A stretch of 64,000 nt of DNA, taken from the NCBI GenBank assembly GCA_002007465.1, contig LNAC01001827.1, forward strand, positions 619 through 64,618, written 5' to 3'. Shown piece after piece: positions 1-11,365 of this stretch (the first letter of the stretch is position 1; each line of letters starts with the position of its first letter). The DNA comes from Ailurus styani. Its lineage: Eukaryota; Chordata; Mammalia; Carnivora; Ailuridae. The position numbers and the translations under genes are program-made. Under the pieces are notes generated by a model. The model made no database searches. It worked only from the letters and a program-made list of their open reading frames with translations, and had not been told where the DNA came from.

Positions 1-735
1 GCCTGGGGCCTCAGTCCTCAGTGCGCCTCAGAGAAAAGCAGTCCCTTCCGTCTCCTGGTCTCCGGCCGCGCTCCGAGCTCACCCGTCCTGTGATCGAGCG
101 TCTCTGTCTCTGGCGCGGCCCCATTTAGAATCTCCAAACCCGGCGGATTCCTGCAGCCNNNCTCCCGGAGGAGGAAGGTGAGTCTCTCCGGGTCTGCCGC
201 CCATGGGGTCCCCGCTCACAAATCAGTGGCCCAGCTGCGCTTCAGATCACAGCCCCAGGTAACCCCGAGCTGAGAGACACCTCAGCTCAGCTCCGTCTCT
301 CCCGCCGGCTTCTCTCTGAGACCTGGGAGCTCGGTCACGCTCAGACACCCCTGGTCTTTTTGTGTCCCCGTGGGTCCTGAGACCACACTGTCCCTGCAGG
401 GGCTTCACCCCTGGTTGGCCTCTGGGGCGATGTCCCTCAGTGGAGCCGACTTCTCACAGTTCCGAGTCTGTGCTCCGCTGCTCGCTCCCTTGCCAGCAAC
501 CGGCCCCTCCCCCGGGGTCTATCTTCCCGTCGCCGCAGATTCACTTCTCCGCATCGGCCTACCTTCCAGAAAGTGGTCGATTTTTCGTTCCTAGAATTGC
601 TGCTCTTCTTCTCTTCGATCTCCGGTGGAATTTGTAGGTGTTCAGAATAGTTTGATAGCTCTCTGGGTGAATTCCTGGGACCTGATGATAATCGGTCTCC
701 TACTCCTCTGCCATCTGGCCGCTCCCCTCACTTTC
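1..735 (-). mobile_element. Carnivore L1 5' UTR, antisense
   Basis: GC- and CpG-rich DNA that on the minus strand reads as the start of a carnivore L1: GAGCGGCCAGATGGCAGAGG near 735-710, then a purine-rich leader running toward base 1 and out of the window. The 5' UTR carries the internal Pol II promoter in intact elements. The body of this L1 lies left of the window, so its completeness is unknown. It contains a 3-base N gap. The right edge abuts a different L1 fragment. Confidence 0.75.
159..161. other. Assembly gap (NNN)
   Basis: Three undetermined bases inside the GC-rich L1 5' UTR. The true gap length is unknown; GC-rich L1 5' ends are commonly hard to assemble. Confidence 0.95.
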
Positions 736-2342
736 CAGTTTTCTTAACACCATTTGTTGAAGAGACTGTCGTTTCCCTGTTGTATAGTCTTGCCCCTTTT
801 GTCGTAGATAAACTGACAGTATGGGTGTGGGTTTATTTCTGGACTTTCTATTCTTTTCCATTGATGTATGTGTCTATTTTGGGGACAATACCATACTGTT
901 TTGATTATTTTAGCTTTGTGGTATATCTTGAAGTCTGGGATTATAATACATCCAGCTTTGTTTCTCTTTCTTAAGACTGCCTTGGCTATTTGGGGTCTTG
1001 TGTGGTTCCATATACATTTTAGGCACTTCATGTTCTAGTTCTGTGAGAAATTGCTATTGGTATTTCAATACGGATGGCACTGAATCTGTAGATTGCATTC
1101 TAACAATATTAATTCTTCCACTCCATTAGCATGATGTACCTTTCCATTTATTTTTGTCATCTTCAATTTCTCTTATCAACGTCTTAGGGTTTCTAGAGTG
1201 CAAGTTTTTCACCTCCTTGGCTAAGTTTATTCCTAGATATTTTATTCTTTTTGGTGCAGTTGTACATGGAATTATTTTTTCTTATTTCTCTTTCTGCTAC
1301 TTTGTTATTAGTGTTTAAAAACATAACTGATTTCTGTATATTAATTTTGTATCTTTCAACGTTACTGAATTCATTTATTACTTCCAATAGTTTTTTGATA
1401 GAAGTTTTATAGTTTTCTATGCATAGTATTATGTCATCTGCAAACAGTTACAGTTTTACTTCCTCCTTACCAATTTGGATGCCTTTTCATCTTTTCCTTG
1501 TCTGATTGCTGTGGCTTCAACTTCCAGTGCTATGTTGAATAAATGTGAGAGTGAGCATTTTTCTCTTGTTTCTTATCTTGGAGGAAAAGCTCCTATTTGT
1601 TTACCATTGAGTATGATGTTAGCTGTAGAATTGTCATATGTGGCCTTTATTATATTGAGAAATGTTCCCTCTAAACTCACTTTATTGAGAGTTTTTTTAT
1701 CATGAACGAATGTTGAATTTTGTCAAGTGCTTCTTCTGCATTATTGAGATAATCTAATGATTTTTATCCTTTGTTTTGCTAATGTGATGTGAATATTGAA
1801 ACATCTTTGCATCCCTGGGATAAAACCCACTTGATTGTGGAGAATGATCNATCATGAACGAATGTTGAATTTTGTCAAGTGCTTTTTCTGCATTATTGAG
1901 ATAATCTAATGATTTTTATCCTTCGTTTTGCTAATGTGGTGTGAATATTGAAACATCTTTGCATCCCTGGGATAAAACCCACTTGATTGTGGAGAATGAT
2001 CCTTTTAATGTATTGTTGAATGTAGTTTGCTAATATTTTGTTGAGGACTGTTACATCTTTGTTCATCAGGGATATTGGTTTGTAGTGTTTTGTTTTGTTT
2101 TGTTTTGGGAGCTTCTTTGCCTGGTTTTGTAATCAGGGTAATGCTAGCCTCATGGAATGTATTTGGAAGCTTTTCTTCCTCTTCTGTTTTTTGGAGTAGT
2201 TTGAGGAGAATAAGTATCAACTCTCCTTTAAATGTTTGGTAAAACTCACCTGTGAAGCCATCTGGTCCTTTGTTGGGTATTTTTTGATTAGTGATCCCAT
2301 CTTGTTTCCAGGAATCAGTCTCTTCAGGATCCTGAATTTTCC
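736..2342 (-). mobile_element. L1 ORF2 relic (reverse transcriptase to C-terminal part)
   Basis: On the minus strand, frames at 2391-2005 and 1031-744 encode typical L1 ORF2 blocks: NKGPDGFTGEFYQTF and [11 protein letters not shown] in the fingers of the reverse transcriptase, and SLFNKWC with [11 protein letters not shown] in the C-terminal region. Stops and shifts break it, so it makes no product. It lacks endonuclease, ORF1 and 3' UTR. The left end is cut exactly where the L1 5' UTR begins, suggesting nesting. It holds a 151-bp duplication around a single N. Confidence 0.85.
1699..2001. repeat. 151-bp direct duplication flanking a one-base N gap
   Basis: Bases 1699-1849 and 1851-2001 are the same 151-bp piece of L1 ORF2, separated only by N at 1850. 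I count three mismatches (about 98% identity). The second copy runs on into normal L1 sequence (ccttttaatg). This is the pattern left when two haplotypes or overlapping contig ends are joined without merging. Confidence 0.93.
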
Positions 2343-2384
2343 AAATAAGAAAAAAAAAAGAGAGAGAGAGAGAGAGAGAAAAGG
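2343..2384. repeat. A-run plus (GA)n microsatellite
   Basis: Nine A residues followed by about ten GA units (2360-2380) and a purine tail, at the 5' break of the antisense L1 fragment. Confidence 0.9.
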
Positions 2385-2399
2385 AAGACATAGCTATAG

Positions 2400-2735
2400 G
2401 GAAAATTTAGGGGGAAACTAAAGATTTTTCCACATGAACTGTGTTTTAGATGATGCTGCTGTTTATGTGACATTTCTTGGGTGTGATAATGGCACTGTGA
2501 TTATTTGGCAAATGTCCCTGCTCTTAGGTGAAATGGGTTCAAGTATTTAGTCTTGACGTCTGAAATATTCAACTGGTCTAGCAAAAATAAAAATGAAAGG
2601 AGATGGAGAGGAAAAAACAAAAGCATCAAAATATTAAGAATAGAGGAATCCAGCTGAAGCATATATGCATCCATTGTACTATCTTTAAATTGTCTGTAGA
2701 TTTGACAATTTTCAAAATAAAGAATTAGGGAACAA
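2400..2735 (+). mobile_element. Old L1M-type 3' UTR, probable
   Basis: The order of motifs (tgataatggcactgtgat, a tgtccctgctcttagg block, a caaaaataaaaatgaaagg A-rich block, then cattgtactatctttaaatt and a terminal caaaataaag) resembles the 3' end of old mammalian L1M elements. It is diverged and non-coding. Family assignment is from memory of the consensus. Confidence 0.5.
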
Positions 2736-3585
2736 AGCCTCAGCTCTTCTTATTGTTAGGTCTTATATTTCAGCTCAACTACAAAACACTATGTGCCAGC
2801 ACCCTTCACAAATCTCTTAAGTAGGTTTTCTGATTTCTCCTTAATTGGCCAAGTTGTTTTAATAAACCCACAAGATTGTTTCTGTTAAATTACAGAGAAG
2901 AGTCACATAAAGGAAAAATGGCATTTGTGATCCAAAGGGGGGGGGGATCATCTGTTAAAATGTTAGTTTATTTCATGTCTTTGTTATGCTCAGCAAGTTA
3001 TGTCACTTAGTTATTTTTAATCCCAGTTAGAGAGGTTTAAATTTATTTTAGAAGGACAAGTGAAACAGATCCCAGCAGGGTTTGTCCTTATCAATTTATA
3101 TCTCTCGTCAAGCTGCATTTTGTTCTCTTTAAATGTGTTTGGAATTATTTCAGCTTGAGGATGAAAGTCCCTTTAAAAATTAGATGGTAAGTTGAAAGAT
3201 TGATGAAGCTGTTGTTTTTTAAATATCCATGCTCGTTTGGAACTTCTTGGTTTTGTGACAGGAATGAGTAAGGGAAGAAAGGGTGAAGTTGGAGTGATTT
3301 ACAAATGGCTTCTAGAAAACTCTCTCATTTCAATAGAAGGTGCCTTAAATGTTTGTTGTGTCCACTCCTTTTCTTCTTCTGCATTTTAATTTTGCCACAA
3401 AGGGGAGAGCAGATGCAGGGGCTGGAATGGGTAGGTTTTAAGGAAAAATTAACCCCTTCATCAGCTAGAACTAAAGGCTTGATCTTTGTGGGTTTGTTAT
3501 GAAGACTTTGAATACCAAGGAGGTCCTGAGTCTAGAAGGACAGCCGAGGTGGAGTTGCAAGGAAGCTCACAAGGTCTGCACCCTG
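2736..3585. other. Unassigned non-coding DNA
   Basis: AT-rich DNA without a recognised repeat or exon. A ten-base G run lies at 2937-2946. The 65-residue open frame at 3305-3502 has no recognisable domain. Confidence 0.6.
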
Positions 3586-3589
3586 ACTA

Positions 3590-3745
3590 CTTGCTCCTTG
3601 CAGTGTGGACCACAGCATCAACACCACTTAGGAGCTTCTGAGAAATGCAGGGCGTCAGGCCTCATTTCAGAATTCTTCTACCAGAATCTATGTTTTGACA
3701 AGATGCCCAAATGACTCCTATGCCTGGGAAAGTTTGAAAAGCACT
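3590..3745 (-). mobile_element. MER5A-like hAT-Charlie fossil
   Basis: Reads gtggaccacagcatcaacac, then gagaaatgcag, tctatgttttgacaagatgc and gaaagtttgaaaagcac, the order of the MER5A non-autonomous hAT element in reverse. Both ends are degraded. It was mobilised in trans and encodes nothing. Confidence 0.7.
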
Positions 3746-3822
3746 TTTCTGGAAGAACAGGCACTCTGCATTCGCCACTGTGCCACAGAATCAGCTAGGG
3801 AACCGAAATCACCGTTGCCGAG

Positions 3823-4253
3823 GGTGGTGGGCTGAATTGTCTCCCCGCTTCCCCACTAAAAAGGACAAATGCTGAGATCCTAACTTGCAGTACCTGTGAA
3901 TGTGACCTACTTTGAAATAGGATTCTTGCAAATGTCATCCAGTTATGATGAGGTCATGTTAGACATCCAGCTTGTGTCTTCTAAGAGAGAGGAGAGAGAC
4001 ACGGGGATGCAGAGATGCAAAAGAGACACCGGGAAGGAGACCCCATGACAACAGAGGCAGAGATGGCCTGATGTGGCTACAACTTAAGGAACGCCCGGGG
4101 GTGCTGACAACTGCCAGAAACCAGGAAAAAAGCAAGGGTCATGCCCTTGAGAGAAAGCATGGCCCTGCCAGCACTTTGATTTCAAACAATAAATTTCTGA
4201 TGAGGCACCATGTTTGTGGTAATTTATTATGGCAACCCTGGGAGATTAGTATA
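3823..4253 (+). mobile_element. MLT1-type LTR (ERVL-MaLR), solo
   Basis: Starts gggtggtgggctgaattgt and ends gggagattagtatac. Internal landmarks are a gaatgtgacctactttgaaa block, gatgaggtcatgtta, an AATAAA signal at about 4188 in caataaatttctgatg, and tttgtggtaatttattatgg. About 430 bp fits a full MLT1 LTR. No internal retroviral sequence adjoins it, so it is a solo or internally deleted copy. Confidence 0.8.
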
Positions 4254-4261
4254 CCTGCGTT

Positions 4262-4375
4262 TCATGTCCAGAAATTCTGATTTAATTATTTGCGGTACAT
4301 CTATGGCACTGGGATTTTAAAGATGTACAGGCAAGGCTGAAAGTAACTACTCTGGATGTTCAGAGCACATCAGAA
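4262..4375 (+). mobile_element. MER5-like fragment
   Basis: The segment from agaaattctgatttaatt through ggcactgggattttaaag to ggcaaggctgaaagtaac follows the middle and 3' half of a MER5-type hAT element. It directly follows the MLT1 LTR. Confidence 0.5.
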
Positions 4376-5890
4376 AGCAGTTTTCTACTGAACTCTGAGA
4401 AATAGTCCAGGAAATTAGGAAATGATTTAAAAAAAATTGTAAGTTAGTGAAAATGAAAGCTAACAGTTCCCAGTTATTTGTGTAGCTTAAAATTATGCTC
4501 AAAATGGTATGCATATGCATAATATATAAAAGTCATGTATGATGTCCTTTATTTGCTTTGCTTTGAAGATTAATAAAGTATTTTAATACAAAACATAATA
4601 ATTCAGTGAAATCAGATTGACTCATTTTATTACACCTGCAAGAGGATTTTTTATTGTGCTAGAACTCCAGACTCATCATCCCTCATCCAACAAGAGAGTG
4701 TTTTAGAGGAAAGAAATAGTCTGTTATATTCTGATCTTACAAAGCCAAACCCCCAAAGTAACAGCAAATGTCCCAGCCACAGCTCTGATCTTTTCCACAT
4801 TTGTGGAATTTAAACTGAATCTGAGAATTTAGTTGTAAACATTCTCAAGTACAGTGTTTATCGTTTATAGGAATTTTATAGGAACATTGAAGAGAAACCA
4901 TTGAATGTGTTATAAACAACACATTATTATTAGAAGAGAAGACATGTAAAAGCAGCTAACCTGATTCCCATCACACAGTGGCAAGTTACTAGTTTGCCTG
5001 TGTGCTGGGAAAGGTGTGAAAAATAAAGGTGCCACCTCCCTTTTACCAAATCCGAGTATTTGGCAGAAAATTCGACAATTCATATGTCATATTTAGGTGG
5101 TCTGTCCTAATAACAGACATGTGAAGCTTCTTCTCCCTGACCTGAATCAAACTGTAAAACTGTAAAAAAAAAAAAATCTGTAAAGATTGTTATGTATTAC
5201 ATAGTAGGATTATGAGTAGATTTTTAAAAATTCATACTTCATTTTGTTTACCCATGTTTCTTAGTTTTTCTACCATAAACAAATACAGCATTTTTAATTT
5301 TAAAAAAGTTGCTGTTTTTAATTGTTAATAAAAGGGCTAAGGTGACTTTCAGTAGAAAAGGCTAACACACATCTTAAACCAGGGAAAGCACACCACCCTA
5401 GGTCCTGCTTATAGCTAGTAAGCTCTACTCTTATGAAAGTCATGTCTTAATCAGAGCTCCCAAGTGAATAAGCATAGGAGATAGAGATTCATTGATGATG
5501 CTAACCTTGACTTCAATACAAAGATTAAACATGACACGAGCTGGGCCTAGCAGAAGGAACGCATGTAAAGGTAAATATTCATCATGAGTTTCTAAGTCAT
5601 GCCACAAAACCTTAGAGTTGGCCATATAGAAGGATCAGGAAAAATGTACCAAATGGTGATTTGTCCCCAACCATCAAACTATTGACACTTCCCTATGAGT
5701 TATAGCTGTACAGTACCTTCTAAACTTTCCTAGAAAAAAGCCAAGGAAAATTAATGGTAAGTCAATTAATTAATGCATCTAAATGCTGTCATTATGGCTC
5801 AGTAAAGAGAGATGCATCGAAGAGAAATACCATACATGTTGTATATCAGTAGCTGAGAAAGGGAAGGAAGTTAAGCTTTAATGGAGTCCT
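4376..5890. other. Unassigned AT-rich DNA
   Basis: No convincing gene or repeat. It contains a 13-base A run near 5164 and short AT-rich tracts. The 61-residue minus frame at 5440-5625 has no family resemblance. Confidence 0.55.
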
Positions 5891-5894
5891 AGAT

Positions 5895-6075
5895 CATGCA
5901 AGGCAATGTAATAGATACTTTGTATATGAAAACCCACTCAATTATTACAACTGCCATATGAAGTAGATCATGAAAGCCGGGCTCAGAGAATCTTGATTCA
6001 CCCCAGTCACAAATTTCAGTGTCAGAGCTAGGTGATAACACTAAAACTTACTGACTTCTAATCCAGGAAGGACTT
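5895..6075 (+). mobile_element. MIR SINE relic
   Basis: The MIR core is visible: a cactcaattattacaactgcc block, atatgaagtagatca, a gctcagagaatcttg block, and agtcacaaatttcagtgtcagagctagg. This is an ancient tRNA-derived SINE dependent on L2. Confidence 0.6.
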
Positions 6076-6311
6076 GACTTTTAAACTCACCATGCAATGA
6101 TGAGCATGAAAGATGAAGGATGAGGGTTTCCACAGGGCACTGTTTAATGATACAAGTTTAACAGAAACCACTGAACTGAAACAATGGTGAGGAGGGGGGG
6201 AAAAAACAGGTTAAAAAATTGGGAGCATAAGAAAGAAAAAGACTAAGATAATGAATAAGCAGTTAAAATAATTAAAAAAGAATTAAAGGCAAATTAATGA
6301 GAAGGTACTGT

Positions 6312-6344
6312 AGTCTTTAATATGGCTGAGTCTTTAATATGGCT
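6312..6344. repeat. 17-bp tandem duplication
   Basis: agtctttaatatggct occurs at 6312-6327 and again at 6329-6344 with one base between: a local slippage-type duplication. Confidence 0.9.
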
Positions 6345-6654
6345 AACTCTCAGCTCATCTGGAAGGCAGGAAGTTGGGTAAAACAGCAATACAAGTCAAT
6401 ACACTGTTGCAAAGGGGAGGAACAGAAGAGGGCCTACCGTCAGTGTAGGATATGTGTGTTTACTGAAAGTGGTTCTAATTTTCTTTGAAATTCCACATTT
6501 CCACATAAACACTACCTTATTGTGAATAGTGACTATGGTAGGCGGGGTAGAGAAGTTCACAGTTTAAACTGCCTGAGGAAGAATGGACAGTTGAGCTCCA
6601 TTCCACAGAACCCTGGAGGTTAATAGGATTTAGAATCAGCAGGTATCAGAGAGC

Positions 6655-7515
6655 AAGAATAGGATGTGATGGTAAAAACACTCATCAAATTAGGAATAGA
6701 AGGGAACTTCCTAAACCTGATGAATGGCATCTATGAAAAATCACAGCTATCATTATATATAATGGTGGCAACAGAAAGCCTTCCTCCCAAGACCAAGAAC
6801 AAGGCAAGCATGTTCACTCTTACCACCTCTCTTCGACATTGTGCTAGAGGCCCCAGTCAGGGTAATTAGTCAAGAAAGAAATAAGCAGGGTGCCTGGGTG
6901 GCTCAGTTGGTTGAGGGACTGCCTTTAGCTCAGGTCATGATCCCAGAATTCTGAGATCAAGTCCCACATCAAGTCCCACACTGGGCTCCCATCTTGGCAG
7001 GAAGTCTGCTTCTCCCTCTGACCTCTCCCCTCTCATGCTCTCTCCCACCCTCACTCTCTCTCAAGTAATAAATATTTTTTAAAAAGAAAAGAAAAAGAAA
7101 GAAAGAAAGAGAGAGAGAAAGAAAGAAAGAAAAGCAGCATCCAGATTGCCAAGGAAGAAGCTAAACTATCTCTGTTTGAGATGACATGATCTTGTACATA
7201 GGAAATCCGAAAGAACCCACCAAAAAAACTATCAGAGCTAATAAATGAATTCAGCAAGGTTGCAGGGTACAGGATTAATATGCACAGATCAGTTATGTTT
7301 CTATGCAGAAGTGACAAATATTCCAAAGACGAAATTAAAAAAGCAGTTCTGTTTAAAATAGCCATTGAAAAGAATAAAAGATTTAGAAAAAAATCATGAA
7401 AGAAGAATAAGATTTGTACACTGAAAATTATAAAACACGACTGGAAAAAAATTAAAGAAGACATTAATAAATGGAAAGGTATCCCTCTACTAAATACTTG
7501 ATCACAGGTCATCAT
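6655..7515 (+). mobile_element. L1 ORF2 relic split by a SINE
   Basis: Sense ORF2 sequence. The upstream part (6666-6869) reads LGIEGNFLNLMNGIYEKSQ in the reverse transcriptase; after the SINE it continues with atccagattgccaaggaag and the [18 protein letters not shown] block near 7265-7305. Frames are broken. Removing 6889-7138 restores L1 colinearity, so the SINE is younger. Confidence 0.8.
6889..7126 (+). mobile_element. CAN-SINE (SINEC), full
   Basis: tRNA-Lys-like head ggtgcctgggtggctcagtt with Pol III A box, B-box-like region, CT-rich body and an A-rich tail expanded to (GAAA)n/(GA)n. An internal 12-bp microduplication of atcaagtcccac sits at 6957-6979. Imperfect target duplication: aagaaataagcag before, aaagaaaagcag after. 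Confidence 0.93.
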
Positions 7516-7918
7516 TGTGAAGCTGGAAATAGAGAGTTTTCTTTGAGATTAATCTGCCTCAGAGCCAAGTAAACTCCTGGCATCTGAGATTGATAATAAT
7601 GATAATGATAATAATGACCAGCGCTTCATCCCTATAAAGTAAAACCTGCCAAGGAACACAGCCCACAAGCGTGTATGTTGTCTTTCAAAGACTAAGTGTT
7701 AAGAAACATTTGAGGAACATCTCCAACATGAGAGACATATGTTAAAATGGCATAATGGAGCTCACAGAAGAAAACTGAAATGATACAAAACAAAACAAAG
7801 CTCTCTAACCTATAAAACAAGGGCAAAATACTATTTTTTAAAAAAATCGGAATAGGAGCTCTTAGAGATAAATGAACCACTGCAAAGAGAATCAACAAAA
7901 GGATTAGAAAACCAACAC
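7516..7918. other. Unassigned DNA with ATA/ATG microsatellite
   Basis: AT-rich DNA following the L1 relic; an imperfect (GATAAT)n-like tract lies at about 7590-7617. It may be diverged L1, but I see no clear landmark. Confidence 0.5.
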
Positions 7919-7919
7919 T

Positions 7920-8560
7920 GAGGAAATCACCCAAAAACAATAAAAAGAAAGTGAATATGTGAAAACAGATGTGAGAGTCACAGGAAATCAATCTAAGACA
8001 TCCAATACCTAGAAAGCGAAAAGTAACTCTGGGAAAAAGCCAGTGAGGGCAAGTCCTGGTGCGGACTCAAAGCCTCAGCATCTGCCACCCCAGCAAACGA
8101 AGGTTTCCAGTGGACAGGCTCCCATCCCTTTTATGGCTAAAGACTAACCTCAAGGAGATCTCCCACAAAGCAAGACAAAAAGTCAAAGATGGAGTATGAG
8201 AGAAAAACATTACTAGAAAATCAGTCCAGGAGACCAAATCCAGGAGTTCCTGATGGAGAACTGAGAAAATGGAGAGGAGGAAACTATTAAGAAGTAATAG
8301 AGATAATTTTCCAGAACTGAGAGATGTAAAGGTCTCCAAAATGAGTTCACCTTGTGTATACATATATGCAAAATGTATGCCTCCATCCATCAATGCGGAT
8401 ACACTTGTAAGAAACAAACACAGAAAGTCAAACAGAATGAGGAGACTGAGGGAATGTGTTCCAAATGAAAAAACAAGATAAAACCCCAGAAAAAAAAAAA
8501 CCTATAGAAAGGGGAAATAAATAATTTACCTGATGAAGAGTTGTATATAGTCAATATATA
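7920..8560 (+). mobile_element. Old L1M 5' region, possible
   Basis: The stretch ending ggggaaataaataatttacc tgatgaagag near 8510-8540 resembles the L1M 5' UTR/ORF1 start, and ttttccagaactgagagatg near 8309 resembles the same region. Heavily diverged, no usable frame; family and limits uncertain. Confidence 0.4.
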
Positions 8561-8729
8561 TGCTTATGTATTGACGTTATCTTTTATTCTTTTGGAAAGT
8601 GGCATGGCAAATAATTTCAAGAAACACTAAAAGAATCATGTTTTCGACTCAAACACTAGCTTCCGTGGATTTATCTTGAGTAAAGAATTTAAAGGAATAA
8701 AAGTTATGTTTAAGAATGTGTTTACTGCC

Positions 8730-8915
8730 GAGGCACCTGTGAGGCTCAGCCAATTAAGCATCTGGCTTTGGCTCAGGTCATGATCTAGGGGTCCTGGGAT
8801 CAAGCCCCATGTTAGGCTCCCTGCTCAGTGGAGAATCTCTTTGTCCCTCTGGCCATCCTCCTGCTCCTGCTTTCTCTTTCTCTCCCAAATCAATAAACAA
8901 AATCTTTTTTTTAAA
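8730..8915 (+). mobile_element. CAN-SINE, full, diverged
   Basis: Head gaggcacctgtgaggctcag, then ggctcaggtcatgatctagg, a CT-rich body and a cccaaatcaataaac tail. The target duplication tttactgcc occurs at 8721-8729 and 8923-8931. Confidence 0.93.
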
Positions 8916-9231
8916 TAATACATTTACTGCCATTTTAGTTATTATATTGACAAATTAAAACAATCTAAAAATATCCAACACCAACTTAATCTATAATCAT
9001 TAAAAATGAAAATGACTTTGAATGCTCTACTGAACAAGAAACACATTTGGTATGATGTTTATTGAACAGAGGACACAAATTATTCCCATTGTGACTATTA
9101 CGTGAAATATGGATGGATATACACGGAAGTGAAAACTAAGAGGAAATATACATGAATGAAAGTAATCGAATTGAATCTCAAGAGTAGGAGTAACAGTTTT
9201 TCTTCTATAAAAATAAGTCTCTTCAATTATA

Positions 9232-9275
9232 CTATGTAACAATTACATACTATGTAACTATGTAAACAATTACAA
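9232..9275. repeat. Short AT-rich tandem repeat
   Basis: actatgtaac and caattaca repeat two to three times in interleaved order (9232-9275). Confidence 0.7.
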
Positions 9276-9478
9276 GAAATACTTCTTTGACTTATACCTT
9301 GAACTGACTGTATGTTAGAAATGGATGTGTGAGTCAGCTGGATTTCCTTGGGTTAATTGTCCATCCCCGAGTTGTCTCCAGTTGCATCAGATATGCCACG
9401 TGTGAATTGGTCTTTGACTTGCCCTCTCTGTGTCACTTTGCTCTAATTATTCCTCTTCACTCTGCCATTCTCCCTGTT

Positions 9479-9500
9479 ACACACACACACACACACACAC
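9479..9500. repeat. (AC)11 microsatellite
   Basis: Eleven uninterrupted AC units, likely length-polymorphic. Confidence 0.97.
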
Positions 9501-9504
9501 GAAA

Positions 9505-11205
9505 TGTGGACTGACCCCACCAGAAGGTTACTTCTATGTTTCCATCAAGTCCTTACACGCTAGGGGGCTACAACTTGTGTCCTTCTGACTTTATATTCAG
9601 TAGTGCTCCCTCTCTCAAAATGCACATACCCTCGCACTTTTTCCAAGTAGACAGTACAATTCAGATTGATTATCTTTGGTTCTCTAAACCTGAGGTTGGG
9701 GGAAAAAATAACCAAGGGGGGGCTTTGCCTCTTTTCACCAGTTCTAGCTCATCCTACTTAATTAATGCTGCTGATTCATCCTTGCTGCCCCCAGGCCTGT
9801 TGGCCAGGAAGCAGTGGAATGAGATGGTACCATACATAGAGCCCAGTGGCAGGAAGGCACTCAGAAGAGGAGGGCATCTTGGACAGTCTGAGGTTAGCAC
9901 TAAAAGAACAGAGAAGATGAAGAAAAGAAAGGACTTGCTTCAGCTGGTATTAGCTGAGGGAAAGACAGAGCCTGTGAAAGCTTCTTGCTGCTGTGGCAAA
10001 TCATTACTGTTCAGCGTGTCAGCTTGGATTTAGTTCAAACACGCTGTTAGAGCACACGAAATGTAGGTGGAAGCATGCTAAGAACGCTTGGACTTTGTCT
10101 GAAACGCCCAGGTTAATCTTCTCCCATCACCCTCAGCTGCTGGAGCATCGGAGTGAAATCCACGGTGAGGGCAGAACCTCTCCCAGGCGCTAGATCTACC
10201 CCCCAGCGATGAACGGACTGTCTTAGCATCCAGGAGATGCCTTCTGACTGCTGTCCATCTAAAGAAGCCAGCTTTTTCTTGGGGCCTGAAAGCACTTCCA
10301 TCATTTTATTTCAGCAACTTAGGCCCCATGTACCTTTCAGTCTGTGCTGTGGTTAGCCCCAAGTGGAGGTCTGAACTGGGTACATAGCCATGTTTTACAA
10401 TGCCTCCAGCCAAGGTCAGAGAGAAAAATAACAAAAATAGAGAGGGGAAAAATTCATCCTTATAGGATTTCCGGGCTGTTGCATTTTTTTATAGATAGAG
10501 AAGCTGTGGATATGCACATCTAAATACTTGATACACACATGCACATACACACGCATGCACACACCCCAACCAGAAATCTGAAGTAAAGTAACTTTTAGTA
10601 GCACCTGGCAGAAAGAGGTTCTGTGCAAGGATGAACTAAGAGATGCAGATACATTTGATGCCATGATTTGCAGTAACAAACATGGTTATGTCTGGAAATG
10701 CCTAGTCAGGTCCTTCCACACATTTATCTGGACTGAGAACAATGAGTTTTACAGTTTGTGTCCAATATAATTGTTGCCAAAAGAAACATTCAAAATGTGT
10801 CAGAAGCAAGAACCAGCCTGTGCAACAGGGGCTTCAACATAGTTGCATCTAAATCCAGGAGTTCAAATATTCTAGGATTTATGATAGGAGAAGCTTTATT
10901 CATTTAAAAGTAAAATTCAAAACTGGAAAACCACAAAGGAGCATTGTCACTTTGTGACACTGCTCTGTTCAGTACTTTATCAGAGTCATAACCCCTTAGG
11001 GAAGAAATCAGCTCTAACAAAGGTCCAGTCGAATCTATTTCTGTTCTTGCGTTTGTTTATGTACTCATCAAAACATCAAATTAATTCCATCCTATAAAAA
11101 GGAATAGGACACAGGTCCTGTCCAGCTGCTAATAAGCTCAGATACAAACCCAGTCTTGGACCACAGCTGATTATTTTCTTTAACTAGTAGCCGTACTCAT
11201 CTCAT
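9505..11205. other. Unassigned, mostly unique DNA
   Basis: No recognised repeat or exon. The 165-residue plus frame at 9536-10033 has no domain, no Kozak-like context and no flanking gene signals. An interrupted CA/CATG tract lies at 10530-10566. This is one of the longer repeat-poor stretches. Confidence 0.5.
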
Positions 11206-11216
11206 TAGAAATACTA

Positions 11217-11352
11217 TGGTGATTAAGTTCACAGGCTTTGGAGTTATGGAGACCTAAGAACCAGACTAAATCTTTGTTGTACCACTTACTACATCACCTC
11301 AGGCAAGGTAGTTAACCTCTCAGAAGGTTGCATGAAGACTAAGTAAGAGACA
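11217..11352 (+). mobile_element. MIR relic, split by an insertion
   Basis: MIR landmarks: gtgattaagttcacaggctt, taccacttactacatcacct, caggcaaggtagttaacctc. The 3' part resumes after the insertion as cccagcacatagtgggtgtt at about 11746-11765, so the MIR predates it. Confidence 0.75.
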
Positions 11353-11365
11353 CCACAAGTATTCT

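Noticed and set aside
3823..4253. Endogenous provirus associated with the LTR
   Set aside because: No gag, pol or env sequence adjoins this LTR or the one at 34380-34802; both are solo MaLR-type LTRs.
4505..4530. TATA-like atatataaaag as a promoter
   Set aside because: It lies in AT-rich DNA with no initiator, downstream frame or transcript evidence.
9536..10033. 165-residue plus-strand frame in repeat-poor DNA
   Set aside because: No recognisable domain and no gene signals nearby; a frame of this size is expected by chance in 64 kb.
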